DNA of 64,000 nt from Xiphophorus maculatus (taxonomy: Eukaryota > Chordata > Actinopteri > Cyprinodontiformes > Poeciliidae), in contig NC_036443.1 in NCBI RefSeq assembly GCF_002775205.1, positions 11,337,698-11,401,697 on the forward strand, written 5' to 3'. The notes beneath the pieces are model-generated. The model did not search any database, was not told the origin of the DNA, and worked only from the letters and a program-made list of their open reading frames with translations. The position numbers and the translations under genes are program-made. Numbering within the stretch: position 1 is the stretch's first letter; each line of letters starts with the position of its first letter. Shown here in pieces: positions 43,701 to 57,000 of this stretch.

Positions 43701-46700
43701 TGAATGCAGACTGATTTACTGGATTAAATGGGATTATTATATTGGGTTTTGATTCTATTGCTTGTATTTGTTGTCTTGACAACATATACCATGAACACCA
43801 TCCTCGGCCCGTAGGACGGCGCTTTGCATTTTCACCAAAATCAACCTTTCAGCGAGTGATCTCAGAATGTGTGAGGTTGAGCTACCTTGAACTGATGGTC
43901 AAAATGCTGCAACATGCTCGAGCAGAGATTTTCCACTTCCAACGCTGTGGGTTTTCATAAAAAAAATTGACCTCACAAAGCATTGTGTGTCAACAGTGCA
44001 TCCCAAACTATTCCATGGAAAACCACAACATAAGGAGTCTTTTATCACCTCCAAAGAGACGGAGGTGTGTGCTTTCTTAATGATGCATTCCTGGGTTGAG
44101 GCTTTGTGTCTTATTTGACAAGGTTATAACAACTACCAGATGAATGATGAAAAAAAAAAAAAAACACTGGTGGGAATGTTTTCAGAAAGGAGAAAACAGT
44201 CTATAAAAACAGTTGAAATTGTGAAAATATTTAGCAAAAAAAAAAAAAATGTTGAAAAAGATGGTGAAACTCTTTAAAATAGCACAAAATTACATAAAAA
44301 GGAGAATAATGTCAAACAATTGAAAAACACTTAATTAGCTTTTCTGAAGTAAATTAACAAAGTACAGTTGTAGTAAATAGAAACACTGACATCAATATAT
44401 TTGCCCAAAACATTTCAGTATATTTAAAATCAAACAATTCGATTTTAAAAAAATGTCAACATTTGGACATCTTTAATGAGCCACTGATGGGCTGATTGTT
44501 TATTTTCTTACATTTGACACCATCAAGTCAATATCAAAAAAGCTCCAAAAAGGCACCTAGAAGAAAATTGTGAGATGCCTTGACTTCAGATTTCAAAAAT
44601 ATTCCAGGTAAAAATAAAATACAAAAAATCTGCTGTTGTTAAAACTGACTGAGAAAACATTTAAGAGTGGAAAAACAGGACTGTCCTGCAACAAATTCAT
44701 CTAAGCTCTTTGCATTTTTTTGAGTATAAATTAAAATTAATCTCACGCATATAGGCATCTGCAAAAAAAATGTTCAAAAGCATAAAATAAATCTCTGAAA
44801 TACAACTTACAAACCATGTCAGAAAATTGAAAACTTGTTTAAGAATACTGTAAATAAAACATTCCACTTGATGTAGTCCCTGAGGGCAGAGATTCATTCA
44901 TATTTTACACTAAACATTCATAAATATGTAGATTTTTTTCCACATTTATAAGAAAAGAAAAACATTCCCAAGCTATGATTGGTTGGAAATGATTGAAATA
45001 ACTTACATGAAAGTGCTATGGTACCTTTGACTTCACAAGCCTCATATCTGTGCAATATCATTCAGCTTCCAAGTTTGCACTCAAGTGCTTAATTTCTGTG
45101 TCAACTGTGATATATTTGATATAATTTTCTCTTTTTTTTTCAACAAATTGTACAATTCTGCACAGTTAATGCTTATTTTACTTTATTCCTGCATTTTATG
45201 AGCGGCATTTTCCTTTATTGCCACACTACCTTGTCCCTAATGACAGTAAAATGAAAGCAGGAATAGGCGGTTATATTCTCACCTGGAGCCTGGACAGCAT
45301 GACTCTGGTGGGAGAGAGAGTTGTGTGGCCGGTGCTGGCCATGCGGCCCGTGCACCTGGTGCCTGTGAGGGGACAGGTGAGGGTGGTGGGCGTGGTGCGA
45401 CGCCTGGCCGTGGTTGTGTTGGTGGCGGTGGCCAACGCTGCCTCCTGCACCCGGAGAGTGCTGGTAGGAACAGGCTGTTCGGGCCTGCTGGCTGGAGTCA
45501 TTCGGCATGCTCATCAAACCTGACACAATAAAGAGAAAAGCTGGGATATAAACTGACTGAGAGGTTTGACTCTTACACTGTAAAAATACATTCTTTCTCA
45601 AGCATACCTGCCCTGACTTCTAAAGGCAATTGTGCTAGATTTTATTTTGGACTGTCAGATTAAAGGGGGTTCGTTACAAATGTATGCCTCTTTTTAATTT
45701 TGTTTTTTCATGAACAACTTTGTTTTGCGTCCTTTTACTTCATATCCATTCTCTACTACCATAAAAAAAAAATCATAAAATTTAAGTTTGTGACTGTAAT
45801 GCAAAATTAATTGAACAATTTCAAGGTTTTTTTTGGAAGACACTGGATAAATTACTGCTCTTTTTTTGATAATTAGTTCTTGAAACATGACCTAAACAGC
45901 AGAAACAAATATAAACTATCCCAGGCTTGTAGCCTTATTAAGAAGGGGAAAACAATTTTTACTTCTTCTCAAGACTGGCGCCTTGAGAATCTTACTTCTC
46001 AGAGACTTTAATTACTGACAGTATTGTACAGTGCAGCCCATACCACCATAATGAGGTCACGCCAGTGGCTCTCTTGATGTTCCTGCTCATAATCTCCTTT
46101 AAACGCACACAACCTTCCACATCAGCTTATTGATTCTATCATTCCAGGGCAGTTCTCAGCTCAGATTCCTACAAAAATTAGCCGTTGAAGAAAAACTAAA
46201 CCGGTTTGTTTCTTGGTAGTTTCAGAATGTATTTCGGTTGCCTTGGACATCCCCATGTTCACTTTGCTTTAGATGCATTTAAAACTTAGTCAAAGACGCC
46301 AGTCAGAGTGAAATACCCAAGACACTGCCCAGTGAATTTGGAACTACTTTCTGTCAGATGCTTTATTCTTAAAAGAAAAATATAGCAAAAACTTCAACTT
46401 TTCGTCAGCTGTAGGTTTAAAACTTCCCACCCAGTTTCAGAAATGACCTTCATGGAGATGACAGTTTCAAAACCAGTTGTAATTTAGAAGCTAACCAAGT
46501 CTACCTATATGTTAGTCAATTTGTGCAAGTGATTTTTTTATCTTCTTTATACTATTCACTTACAATAGAAGGGTTTTTGAAGAACGTCTTTGCTGTGTGT
46601 CAGATCAGAGCTTTACATAATTATAACAGATTCTCTTGTTGCATGTTTGAGAATACAGACACACTGTGCCTTGAAAAAGCATTCACACTAGTCACAAAGT

Positions 46701-48008
46701 GGTCCATAACAGTGAAATGAAAAGGATAACTTAAAAAAAAAACAGTGAAGTTTGACATGCATTTATAATCATTCCCAACGTTACTCTGATACTCCTGAGT
46801 AAAATGTTGCACAATAAAGTTAAATTAAACATCAAAACATGTGGGAGAAAGGTTCTGTGCTCAGATGAAATTTTCTGGCCAAAATACAAATAGCTATTTG
46901 TGGAGGAAAAGTAACACTGAACATCATTGTCAGGACAACATCCCCACTCTGAAACATGGTGATGGCAGTACCATGCTGTGGGGATAGTTTTTTTTTAATA
47001 GGGAAGATTTTCACAGTTTCAAACAATTACTCTATTTATCTTTCATTTAATGTGCACTATCTTGGTTTGTATGTCAAATAAAATAAAACACAAAATACAT
47101 GATTGTTTGTCTTTGTAATGTGTGTGAAAAATTCAAAGGGAATGTTGAAAAGCTCTCTGAGTCAAAGTAAATGTTTTCATCTTTCTCTTTCAACAAGTTT
47201 GTTGGATTATTCAGTTTATGTTTTCTTTAACCAAGACAGATATTGTTTGTGTATATTTTAACACCGTAAGTCAGATATTGACTTGCTGAACACATTCACT
47301 TCACAGTTATCTCTTAAATCATTTATAGTCATTCCATATTTCACAATCTGCACTGTAATAAAGTTTTTTTTTTCTTTGTTTTTTTTTTATCAGCTGGTAT
47401 TTTCATTGTCTTATTTTATGTGCTTGTGATCACCCCTGACCACTCACTGCTGGGGATCCAGTCAGACGGTGAGTCCAGACAAGCAGTTTTGCAGAACTCA
47501 ACAGAGCGCATCAATCTCCCTCAGTTACAACTTCCTGAATGTGTGCGGGGGGCAAAAGTAAGTGAGAGGAGGAAGGTGATAGCGGGGTGGTAGGACGGCG
47601 TGAAGGAAGGAAGAGAGGAGGGGGTCCAACAGGGAGAGCGCCTTGTGACCTGAAAGCTTCAGGAAGCAATTAGTGAAATGCTTCACAAACTTTAGAACCA
47701 ATCTAATTAGCTGCTATCAAAGCTGAACTCCTTCCACTGCTCTGCTAAAGATGTGTTTTTCCTCCTGTTGAATTCTTCCTCTTAATTGCCTTTACTCGTT
47801 TGACTGTGCGAGCCATAAAATGCAGATATGCGGAACAACAGATTGTTTGTTTATTTAAATACAACAGAGTAGGAGTAGCGAGTGGTGGAGGTTAATACTG
47901 AAACGCCCGCTATGAAAGCAATGTTAAATTGACTGAATTTCAATGCGAGTTAAAGCGTGCCAGTTAATTATGTGCATGAGGGCTGACAGAGGTTTGCGAT
48001 TGTTTCTC

Positions 48009-48039
<31 letters not shown>

Positions 48040-51000
48040 ACAAACACACACATCAAGTATTGTGTACTGTTGGACAGGCTGGCATCAACAACCCGCAGTG
48101 AGGCTGACACTCACCTTGTTGTGAAAAGGACTGCTCAAAGACGCACTTGTACAGGCTGCGGAAAGAAGCGCTGAGGTCCTCGAAGTCGGAGAAGCAGAGC
48201 TGCTTGTCCCGCGACTCCGGGACTGGTAAACCATACTGGGGCTGCTGGGGAGGAGGTGGAGCCTGGGCCGACTGCTGAAGGCTCAAGGACTGAGACGAAG
48301 GCTCTGAGTGACTGCTCACCTTTAGAAAGACAATGAAAGGTGTGAACGAAGTGTTCTTAGAAGAAAGAAAAAAGAGGAGGAAGAAAAAGAAACCTGTGGA
48401 TGTAGTAAATATTTAAACACTGACAAAATCTTCTGAAAGTCAGATCAGATTTTGTACAACTGAAGTGATACAAAAACAAAGTTGCTCTAGGTGAAGGAAA
48501 AATAAGCAAAGTGTTCCAGACACAAAAAAATCCATTGTAGTGTATAGATATTCTGGTTTCCAAGGACCAGACACGTAGCCTTGACTATTCAGTCACATTT
48601 AGGTTTTGAATCATCGGTAATCATTTAGTGTTGGTTAACAATAATAACAATATTAAAAACACTGACAATATTATTTACAATAACGAGATACTGAACTAGT
48701 TTGCATTTTTGCAATAGAATTACTTTATTCATGAATATCTCATGAAATGAGATATTCATATTTTTTTTTCTTCTTTTTTGATGGAATAAGTGTTTCAACC
48801 TTTGAAATACATCCATCAATGTTCCTCTAATTTATTGAAATGAGAACTAATATCAATATCAAGATTTTACTCAATGGTTAAAAGTAAAAGTAAACTTGGT
48901 CTATGAAACCTTTTGGATGACAGAAATATTTTCGATCCTAATCCTTAAGCAGGAATTGTTTAGTCTGATTTGAAGGTCTTTGGTTTTCATGGGCAGTGTT
49001 TGTCTAAAATTGTTACTTGTACGGATGCAACACTGTGAAAATTCTGGCCGATATCCATATCTGACAAATATCCTGCAATCCTGTGCTGAGTCCATCACTG
49101 CCCAAACAATACCAAGCACTCTGCCTTCCTGAAACACATGAACAACTGTCTACAAAATGTGAAGAAACATTAATTGTTAGTATTATTGCCTAGTTTTTCT
49201 TCTAAAACCTACTAATACTGTATGTGAAAACATGACTGACATTGGCTCATTCAGGATTTCTGCTGCTTGGGTAACACAAAATATTTTCATTTTAAATAAC
49301 TGAAACACAACATGTTTTTATTTTTAAATAATTCTGCTGTAAACGTCTTGAGGTGCACATTTAAACTGCATCACAGTTTTCCGTCTTTCACCAGGTCATG
49401 CAGGTGAGGCCCGTTGTCATTTTGACTGGGAGAGATGCTGTGCAAACCAGAAAAGCAAAACTATATAAAAGTCCAGTTTATTTTAGAATAATAAAAAAAA
49501 AACAAATTTTCCTTCATCTTGCAAATGTCCTTTTATGACTTGTTTTTAATTCTGCAGTTCACAATGACAATCAAACTTAATTTAATTTTGCTAAATGAAA
49601 TAGAAAACCAATCATTTTCTTTTCTCCATAAATACACAAAAAAAAATAAAAAATGAAGCACGGCGCTTCCAATTTTTCTCATTTCGCGGCTGCGGCTCGT
49701 CTTCCTCCATCCTCAATCATCTCATCCCAGCTGTCATCCTCCTCGCCATCCAGCCGGTGAACACAAGCAATTTGCTGTGATCAGTGTGCCTCTGCCAATA
49801 TGAGCCAACTTTCCGTGACGCCATCACCCACACATCTACCTGCACCCGGTAATGGGAGCCTCTCGGTAAACTCCGCTGTCGTGTGTGTGCGATCTCTGCC
49901 AACGGTGCCACCGGTAATCACTGTCAGTCAGGAGGATGTCACCTGCACCAGGTAATGAGACAGAACTAACCCCGATCCTCGACGGACTAGACCGCAAATG
50001 AGGTCTGAAAGGATGGAGGAGCGGGAGGAGGGAGGGCGAGGGGTGGCCGAGGTGATGAAGGCAGGAGGAAAACAAAAGATGGCCCGCAGAAATGGGAGGT
50101 TAACGAGATGAGATTGCGCTGACCTTTTTGCTAATGCAGGTGGGAGGCAGCAGGAGAAAAGTGATTGATGGTAAAAAGGTGAGCAGCTGTTACAAAAGAG
50201 AAGCAATAAAGAGCAGTGGTGTTCCCGCTCAGCTGTAAACCCGCATCAAATGTTGTTGAACAAAGCAGCCTTTAACTCCGCGCTACTAAATTTAAGTGGA
50301 CAGGCAGGAAGAGAATAGAAATTTGTCTCTGTGCTGCAGCAAAATAGAGGAAGAACCTGACCAAAAAAAAAATAAAAAATACACAAAAAACTCTGTAAAA
50401 TACAAGTAAATAAATGAAATATAATTAAAGAAAACAAAGCCGCATTCATGCTACTACAATTTTTTGTCTTTAACGTACTGTTTGAAAATGGACCTATTAG
50501 TGACTCCAGAGATGGTGGGACTAAGTCTTGTAAAAAAAAGTTTTCTCAAGCTACAGGTAAGTCTATATTTAATACAAGTTTATGCTGATGACATTTTTTC
50601 TTCTAATAAACAAACATCAGCCTTACTTAATTGGACTGTTCTCTTGGCTTTCCCATTTTGAGCTGTGGCAGAGAAACAAGCCTCCATACAAAAAAAGAAG
50701 TCATATTTTAATACATAACATTGACAATAATTGTGTAGAGTAGCGAATTTGGAAACTGTAGGATGATGTGTGTTACATAATGTGCAAACTGAACTTCATA
50801 ATGGCTTTCAGGGGAAAAAACCTGATTGGTTTGTGATGATATATAATCATTTTATATATGATTGGGTTAAAAATGGCAGTAACATATATTTCAACATAAA
50901 GAAAACTGAAAACTTAAAAGATTTAGCAGTGAATAACTATTTATGTTCTAAGTAGCAACTGTAATGCACATATTTCTTGCTAAACAGACAAATAAATTAT

Positions 51001-54000
51001 TTAAAATCATCTATGTTTCCCCATGTACAGTAAAAAAAAAAATCCGCTTTCCCTTGTCACAGTGACATGCCAAATGTCATTCTTTCACAATTTGTTGCTG
51101 CACAATCCACTGCTGATGCATATGGTGTCTGGTGTTTGGCTGAACCAAAACATTAAATGTGACTCTGGAAGTGAAACTGAATAGTGAAATTTATGAACAC
51201 TTTGACCGTTTCTAGCACAAGTTTTGAATTCACTTCAAGACTAAATAGTTTTTTCTTCTCTTGCTATTTTCTTTAGTTCAATAAACATAATCTGCGTCAT
51301 TTAAGTAGGAGATAATGAGACATTGCTAGTGTCTGTAAAAAAAAATAAAAAATCAACTTAGCAAACTTAGTAAATCAAGAAAAACTTAGCTTAATCTACC
51401 ACATGAATGTTCAGATTGTTCCATAAAAACAGCTGTGTTATAAAACTTTAGTAAGATGCAACACAATGCGAGGCCTGGCATATCTAGGAACATCTGATAG
51501 CATACTTTCAGGAGGAAATGAACTGACCTGCTGGGGCTGAAACAGATTATACGGACTAGTCTTCATTAAAAAAAAGGGTAAAAATGTCCTGTTAAAAAGC
51601 AGAATGTGGCTTTTATTTCTTTTTGCCGTTGTATCAACTGCGACCCTGAAGTTGAGGTTCAAACTGAACCGTGATTTTTGTGTGCTGTTACACATTTCTA
51701 TTTGAAGTGGGGTGATGATCTTCAAAAACAGTCTGACTGTGGAATAAATCCATACTGCTATAAAAGAAGACACCATTAGAAAGGAGACAGCCAAAAAGAA
51801 AACAACACTTGGTTTTGGTCCACACAGCTGATCACAGTGCTAAGTGGTTGTAAATGTCTGCTGATTTGAAAAACTGCTTAAATATATGGATGGAGATATC
51901 CCTTACCAGATGTCTGAAATGTTTCTGCAATACAAGGAAAAATGCAACAACATCCATATTTCTATGCGTGCAAGATATCTTATTCTTTTACTGTTGCCTG
52001 TGTTTTAAATAGGTCAAATCTAGAGGGGTCAGGCACCATTTAAATACATCAGAGACGGCACAGGTACATTTCTCACCTGCTGTTTTATTTTTGCATGACA
52101 GGAGTGAGCCTCCTTCAAAGCATCCTATTATTTCTCACAGATTTAAAATGCTTTTTGTTGTGTTCAGCCCTGAGGGGTGCAGCGAGGCTGCGCCAACACC
52201 ACCGATAGTCTGCTGCAAAACAAAAAACTCAATTTACAGGGTAAATAATATTGCGTGTGATTGCTGTGTTCAACAAGACAAATGCATGTGTTTGGACTTT
52301 CACCTGCATCGCTGCTGAAATGCCTTCATACGTGATGATTTTTTTTTTCTCAAAATTGCTTTTGCTAAACATGAAAATTTAATTTAGCATTTCACTCTCA
52401 AACTTGGTATGTCAATGTAAGACTTTTGAAAACAAATACAAGTTGTTCACTCAAGAAATCACCTAAAAGTGAAAAAAAGAAATCTATTTGGTTTCAAATA
52501 GTCATACACGAAGGGAGAGTTTCAGGAGTTAGCTGCAGATGCAATGCACACATCGTTAGTCGGCTCCCACCTCCTTAGCCGCTAAGGATGCAGCAGACAC
52601 CTTCGGCACCCACTGAATCACCAAGATGATGTCAGAATCAGGAGGTCACAGAGGGACTGGTTTAATACGGATCGAACAAAATTTCCCAGAGGTCAATGAC
52701 AAAAAACCAGATGAGAGGTGAGAGAAAATGTTGGCCCAGCTAAGGTGTCTTTTTAATAAGACACACTCTGCGACAGGCGGCCATCCTCCTGCAACACTCA
52801 CAACACTAGCAGCCATAACAAAGACGAGCTCTTACTGGTGTGTAGCTGTGCACGTTGCTGCTGCTGCTGACAGCGGGGTTCAGGCTGTTAAGGCTGACAG
52901 ACGCCAAACTCTGCTCTGAAAGACTGTTGCTCAGGCTACCACCCAGACTCCCAGGACTCTCACCGCCTTCTGCTTCAGGGTTATACAGCGCTACCTAAAC
53001 ACACAAAGACAACAAGGTTTCATCTAGTTCACTCATTGTTTTTAGGGTTTTTTGCTAAATCATCATCAAACTGAGGGGAGGAGCTTAAACATTTGGGTTT
53101 TTTTAATTAACACCGTACTCTGTGTTAGAAAAACTATCTAAGTTCATTTACTTATGAGTTTATTTATGTTTTCATATTATTATTCTGTGTTGTTTACTTG
53201 ACTCCTTTCTTTTGTGGTACATTATTAACTATTTTTGGATGTTTGCTTGGGGGTTAGAAACATTTACACATGTTTGTGTCATTAGCTGCCTGTGAAGCTG
53301 ATTTATAACGGTCAGCCTTGTGCCCTTGTAAGGGCCACAGAACCCACAGAAGGTTCCAGAACATCCTTTGGTAGAGGTCTATGATCAATTGTTTGTGTGA
53401 CTGTGTGAAAAAGCCCAACCTCTTTCCTTGTAATCATAATAAAAGGCAGTTGGGTACTGAGAGCCGGCGGAGTTGGTCCCAGACAGTGTTTGACAGCGGC
53501 TCTCCGCGTCTGGCTCTGCTCCCCTTTTCTGCAGAAAAGCAATTTATGTCTCTGGTTGATTCTTTGCAGGTTGGGAACCAAAATAGACCCAACACTGTGA
53601 CTGCAAAATGTAAAAGTGGTAAGTAGTAGCATCTCATGAAGCAAAAGCTATCACCGCTATCATATGTTTTATTTTTTTAAATATAAGAACATTTTTAGTT
53701 CTAATGTCAGGTTTCTGAAGAAGAGAATTTTGCCTTGAGAGACAGGAATATGACTGAGTTCTTTCCAGTTGTGGACGATTGCTTACTTTAAAAAGGAAAG
53801 CACTTGAATGACATCGAAGGCATCCACGATGATAACCCTTGTGTATCATTTAGTTGTTGAAATTTTATGAAGGGCATAATAAAATTAGTCTTTCCCACTG
53901 CCTGCATATGTAAAATTATTGCTCATTTTATCTGTCTAATTTCTTTAGTGCCACTCAGAAGTGGCTAAAGAGGCACATTTAGGCAGAAAAAGATGCTCTA

Positions 54001-57000
54001 TATGAACAAAACTAACACTGAGAAAGCCACCCACACTATGAAATATGGCAGTGGCAGCATCATGCTGTGGATACGCTTTTCTTCAGTAGAGAAAAGGAAG
54101 TCAGTTAAGGCTGAAGGGAGGATAGATGGAGCTAAAGACAGAGCAATCAAAAATTAAACCTGGAACTGGGTCTTCCAATGGTACACAGACCCTAAGAAGT
54201 GCAGCCAAATCTACAATCAAATTGCATTGGGATGGCCTAGTCAAAGCTCAGACCTAAATCCAATAGCAAATCTGGGCAAGACTTGAAGTAAAAGCGTTTT
54301 AGCAAACAAAGTTTGTAGTTGGTAGAGACATAACCCCAAATACTTGTAGCAGTGACCAAGAGGTGTTTCTAAAATGTATTGACTCAAATAATGTAAATGC
54401 ATGCTCCTGTTTTCAAATTTAGATTTGTCAGAAAAATGACCTTCCACTTCACAATTCTGCACTTCCTTTTTTTTTCATCACACGGATTCCCAATGCAACT
54501 CATTGGAGCTTGTGTGAGTAAAGTGACACAATGTGAAAAAGTTGACGGGATAATATTTTTTGCAAGGCTTCGAGTCAAAGTAAAAACAGAAATTAAAGCA
54601 TTAGTCAGTGCAATTTGTCTTATCCCTGCATCAACAGCCACAATTTTCATGAATTAAAAAAAAAAGAAAAGAAAAACCTAACCCAGAGAACTCCCTCTGT
54701 AGTGAAAGGAGCTGCACAGCGTAATGTCTCGTGTTGACACATCACAAAGCTTTTTAAAAAGCGGTGCCTCAGAATTATGTTGAATCATGTTTCTCTTGTT
54801 TTATTTGACTGTCAGGACTTGTGAGGCAGAGCGTCAGGATTACCTCCGGGCTACGTTTAATTGTAAAGACAAATGTGAAAACATAGCCTTCGGGTGAGAC
54901 AACAGTAAAAGCTCTCTGGGGCAGCGCTCTACCCTGTGGAAAATCTAGTGGTAAGAAAAACAACAAAAAAAGAGCATTTCTGAGAAGTCTTCCCCAGTTT
55001 TAGTGGGTGTGGAGAAATCTGCAGTGAAAGAAGATTTAATTCTCCTTACTGTGACATTGTCGCAGCGGGGAAAACCACTTTGCAGTCTCGAAGATATTTA
55101 CGGTTTGCACAGAAATACAGAATATATATTACAAAGCATATTTGTAGGTTGTATTTTTGATGCAACACAGCTTCAAGTAAAGATATTAGAGTAAAAAACT
55201 ATCCAATATGCTAACAACAGCATACCAAGTGTCTAATTAAGATTTTTTTTTCAGTTTTTCTATGCTTTTCTGTCAAGTAACAGAAATGCCTTTTAAAAAG
55301 CAATTACATCTTTTGAGCATAACAGAAAATGAGTGAGAAATTGTGTAAGAGATGAGGCTGTGACACGCTGCTGTGCCTGCAGGACGCCACCTGTCTGGAC
55401 GTGGGCGGATATCATTGACGTTGGCATCTGCATCATTATCGTCAAGGTCTTCCTCGCCCTGCTCTGAATCATTGTTTCAAAATGTAAAGTGATGTCTTAA
55501 AAGAGATGTGTTTGAGCTTCTGCTGGAGTAACACAGTGAGTGGAAGCTGACATGTTGAACGTATGTATATTGTGAGAAGTACATCTTTAAAACAGAAAAA
55601 AAAAGGCGTTTTCTGTGTTGATTAAGACTGCTCAGAAACAGCTACTATCAATATTAAAATAACTGCCAATCAAGGTTTTCTTGTTGCTTCCTCGAATGAA
55701 ATATGTAATAAACTGGACATTTATTTTGAGTGTCAATCAATATGTTTGATTCCCAGTACGTAACTTTAATTTTTTTTTAAATAAATGTTTTTACATATAT
55801 CTTAAAAACCGTCACTATGATTTCACGGTATGATATGAGACAGATCATCTGTGAAAAAACCGAGCTGTTCCGCCATCTCCCTCAGGTCTGACTGCCATCT
55901 GCAGAAATACCCTGCTCAGTCAGAAACAACCAATCAGAGCCAGGAGGAGGGCCTTAGCGCTGTCAATCAAATATACGCACAATGTGTAAAAAAACACAGT
56001 CTGCTTTTATCATCTAACATTTAATCTGATACATTTTTTCTCCCAATTTCAGTAAATCAATTTACCTTTTATTTGCTTAATGCCAAAATAATAGGCAAAT
56101 AAACTTTTACTAAATGTTTAATATGTTCTCCAAAGTTAGAGGTTTATATACTCTTGATGCTGCCTCCTCCATACTTCATTGCGTCCTCGGGACTTTTCTC
56201 TAAATGTTCAATAAATGCGACTTTCATCAGTTTATAAGACATGTCTGTTATAATTAAGGTTTGTTTTTAAGTGTGCTTTTCTGAGTTGACTTTTTACAGT
56301 ATTTAGCTGAAGTAATGCCTTCTTCCTTGCTGAGTGGCCTTTTAAACCTTGTAGATGGTTCACTGGTGTTCCAGGCTTCAGCCAATCAGAATGTTATCCA
56401 AAGGTATTTTGCTTTTGCGGTGAGGTTGATTTGAACACGTCATTCCAAAACACAGACAAGGAATTTGTCTCCTTCCTGAACTGTATGATGGCTGTACAAT
56501 CCCACACTATTTACATTTGCTTATTTATATTTTAATTTGCTTATAAATGTTTGAACATGGCATCTGAAAATTTTACCCAAAGGATGAAACAGACCTAAAG
56601 TCCACAATTCTCTCTCTAGACTGATTTCTGTTATTTCTTCCACCACATCACACAAGATGTCAATGTGTTTGATGTGTTTCTTTAAAATAGAGCCACAGCT
56701 GGGCTTAAAATTAACCCGTATGTGTTGAATTGAGCGATCAAGGGGCTAGTAAGACACGACATCATCATCTCAGCTTTTTATCTTTGTTAAAAATGGGGAA
56801 GTTTGAACTGTCAATCTAAAAATCTGATTTTTATACTACAAATCTTTTTAAAAAAAGATAATTAATAACCTGAAAAAGACATGAAGTTTGAAAATAAAGA
56901 GTGAGGAACAGGAAGTAGTAAATATTTATTGTTTTAAATTACTACAAAACCTGAGCATTGACCAATGTACAGTGAAAGTTTTCTTTGAGGAAAAGTAAAA

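Larger units (their letters stand above)
45520..48114 (-). other. foxj3: foxj3 intron with Tc1 fragments
   Basis: Contains Tc1 pieces at 45650-45870 and 46665-47100. A CT repeat lies at 48008-48034, next to the following exon. A GC-richer patch at 47400-47680 has no frame. Confidence 0.5.

Noticed and set aside
45218..45531. Plus-strand frames of 101 and 68 codons over the foxj3 His-rich exon
   Set aside because: They are the antisense of CAC/CAT-rich coding sequence; the minus-strand frame has homology and splice sites.
50464..50661. Plus-strand frame containing VYADDIF, resembling a reverse-transcriptase YADD motif
   Set aside because: Only four diagnostic residues match and no other RT motif flanks them, so chance is likely. 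A blastx of 50.3-51.0 kb against LINE proteins would decide.
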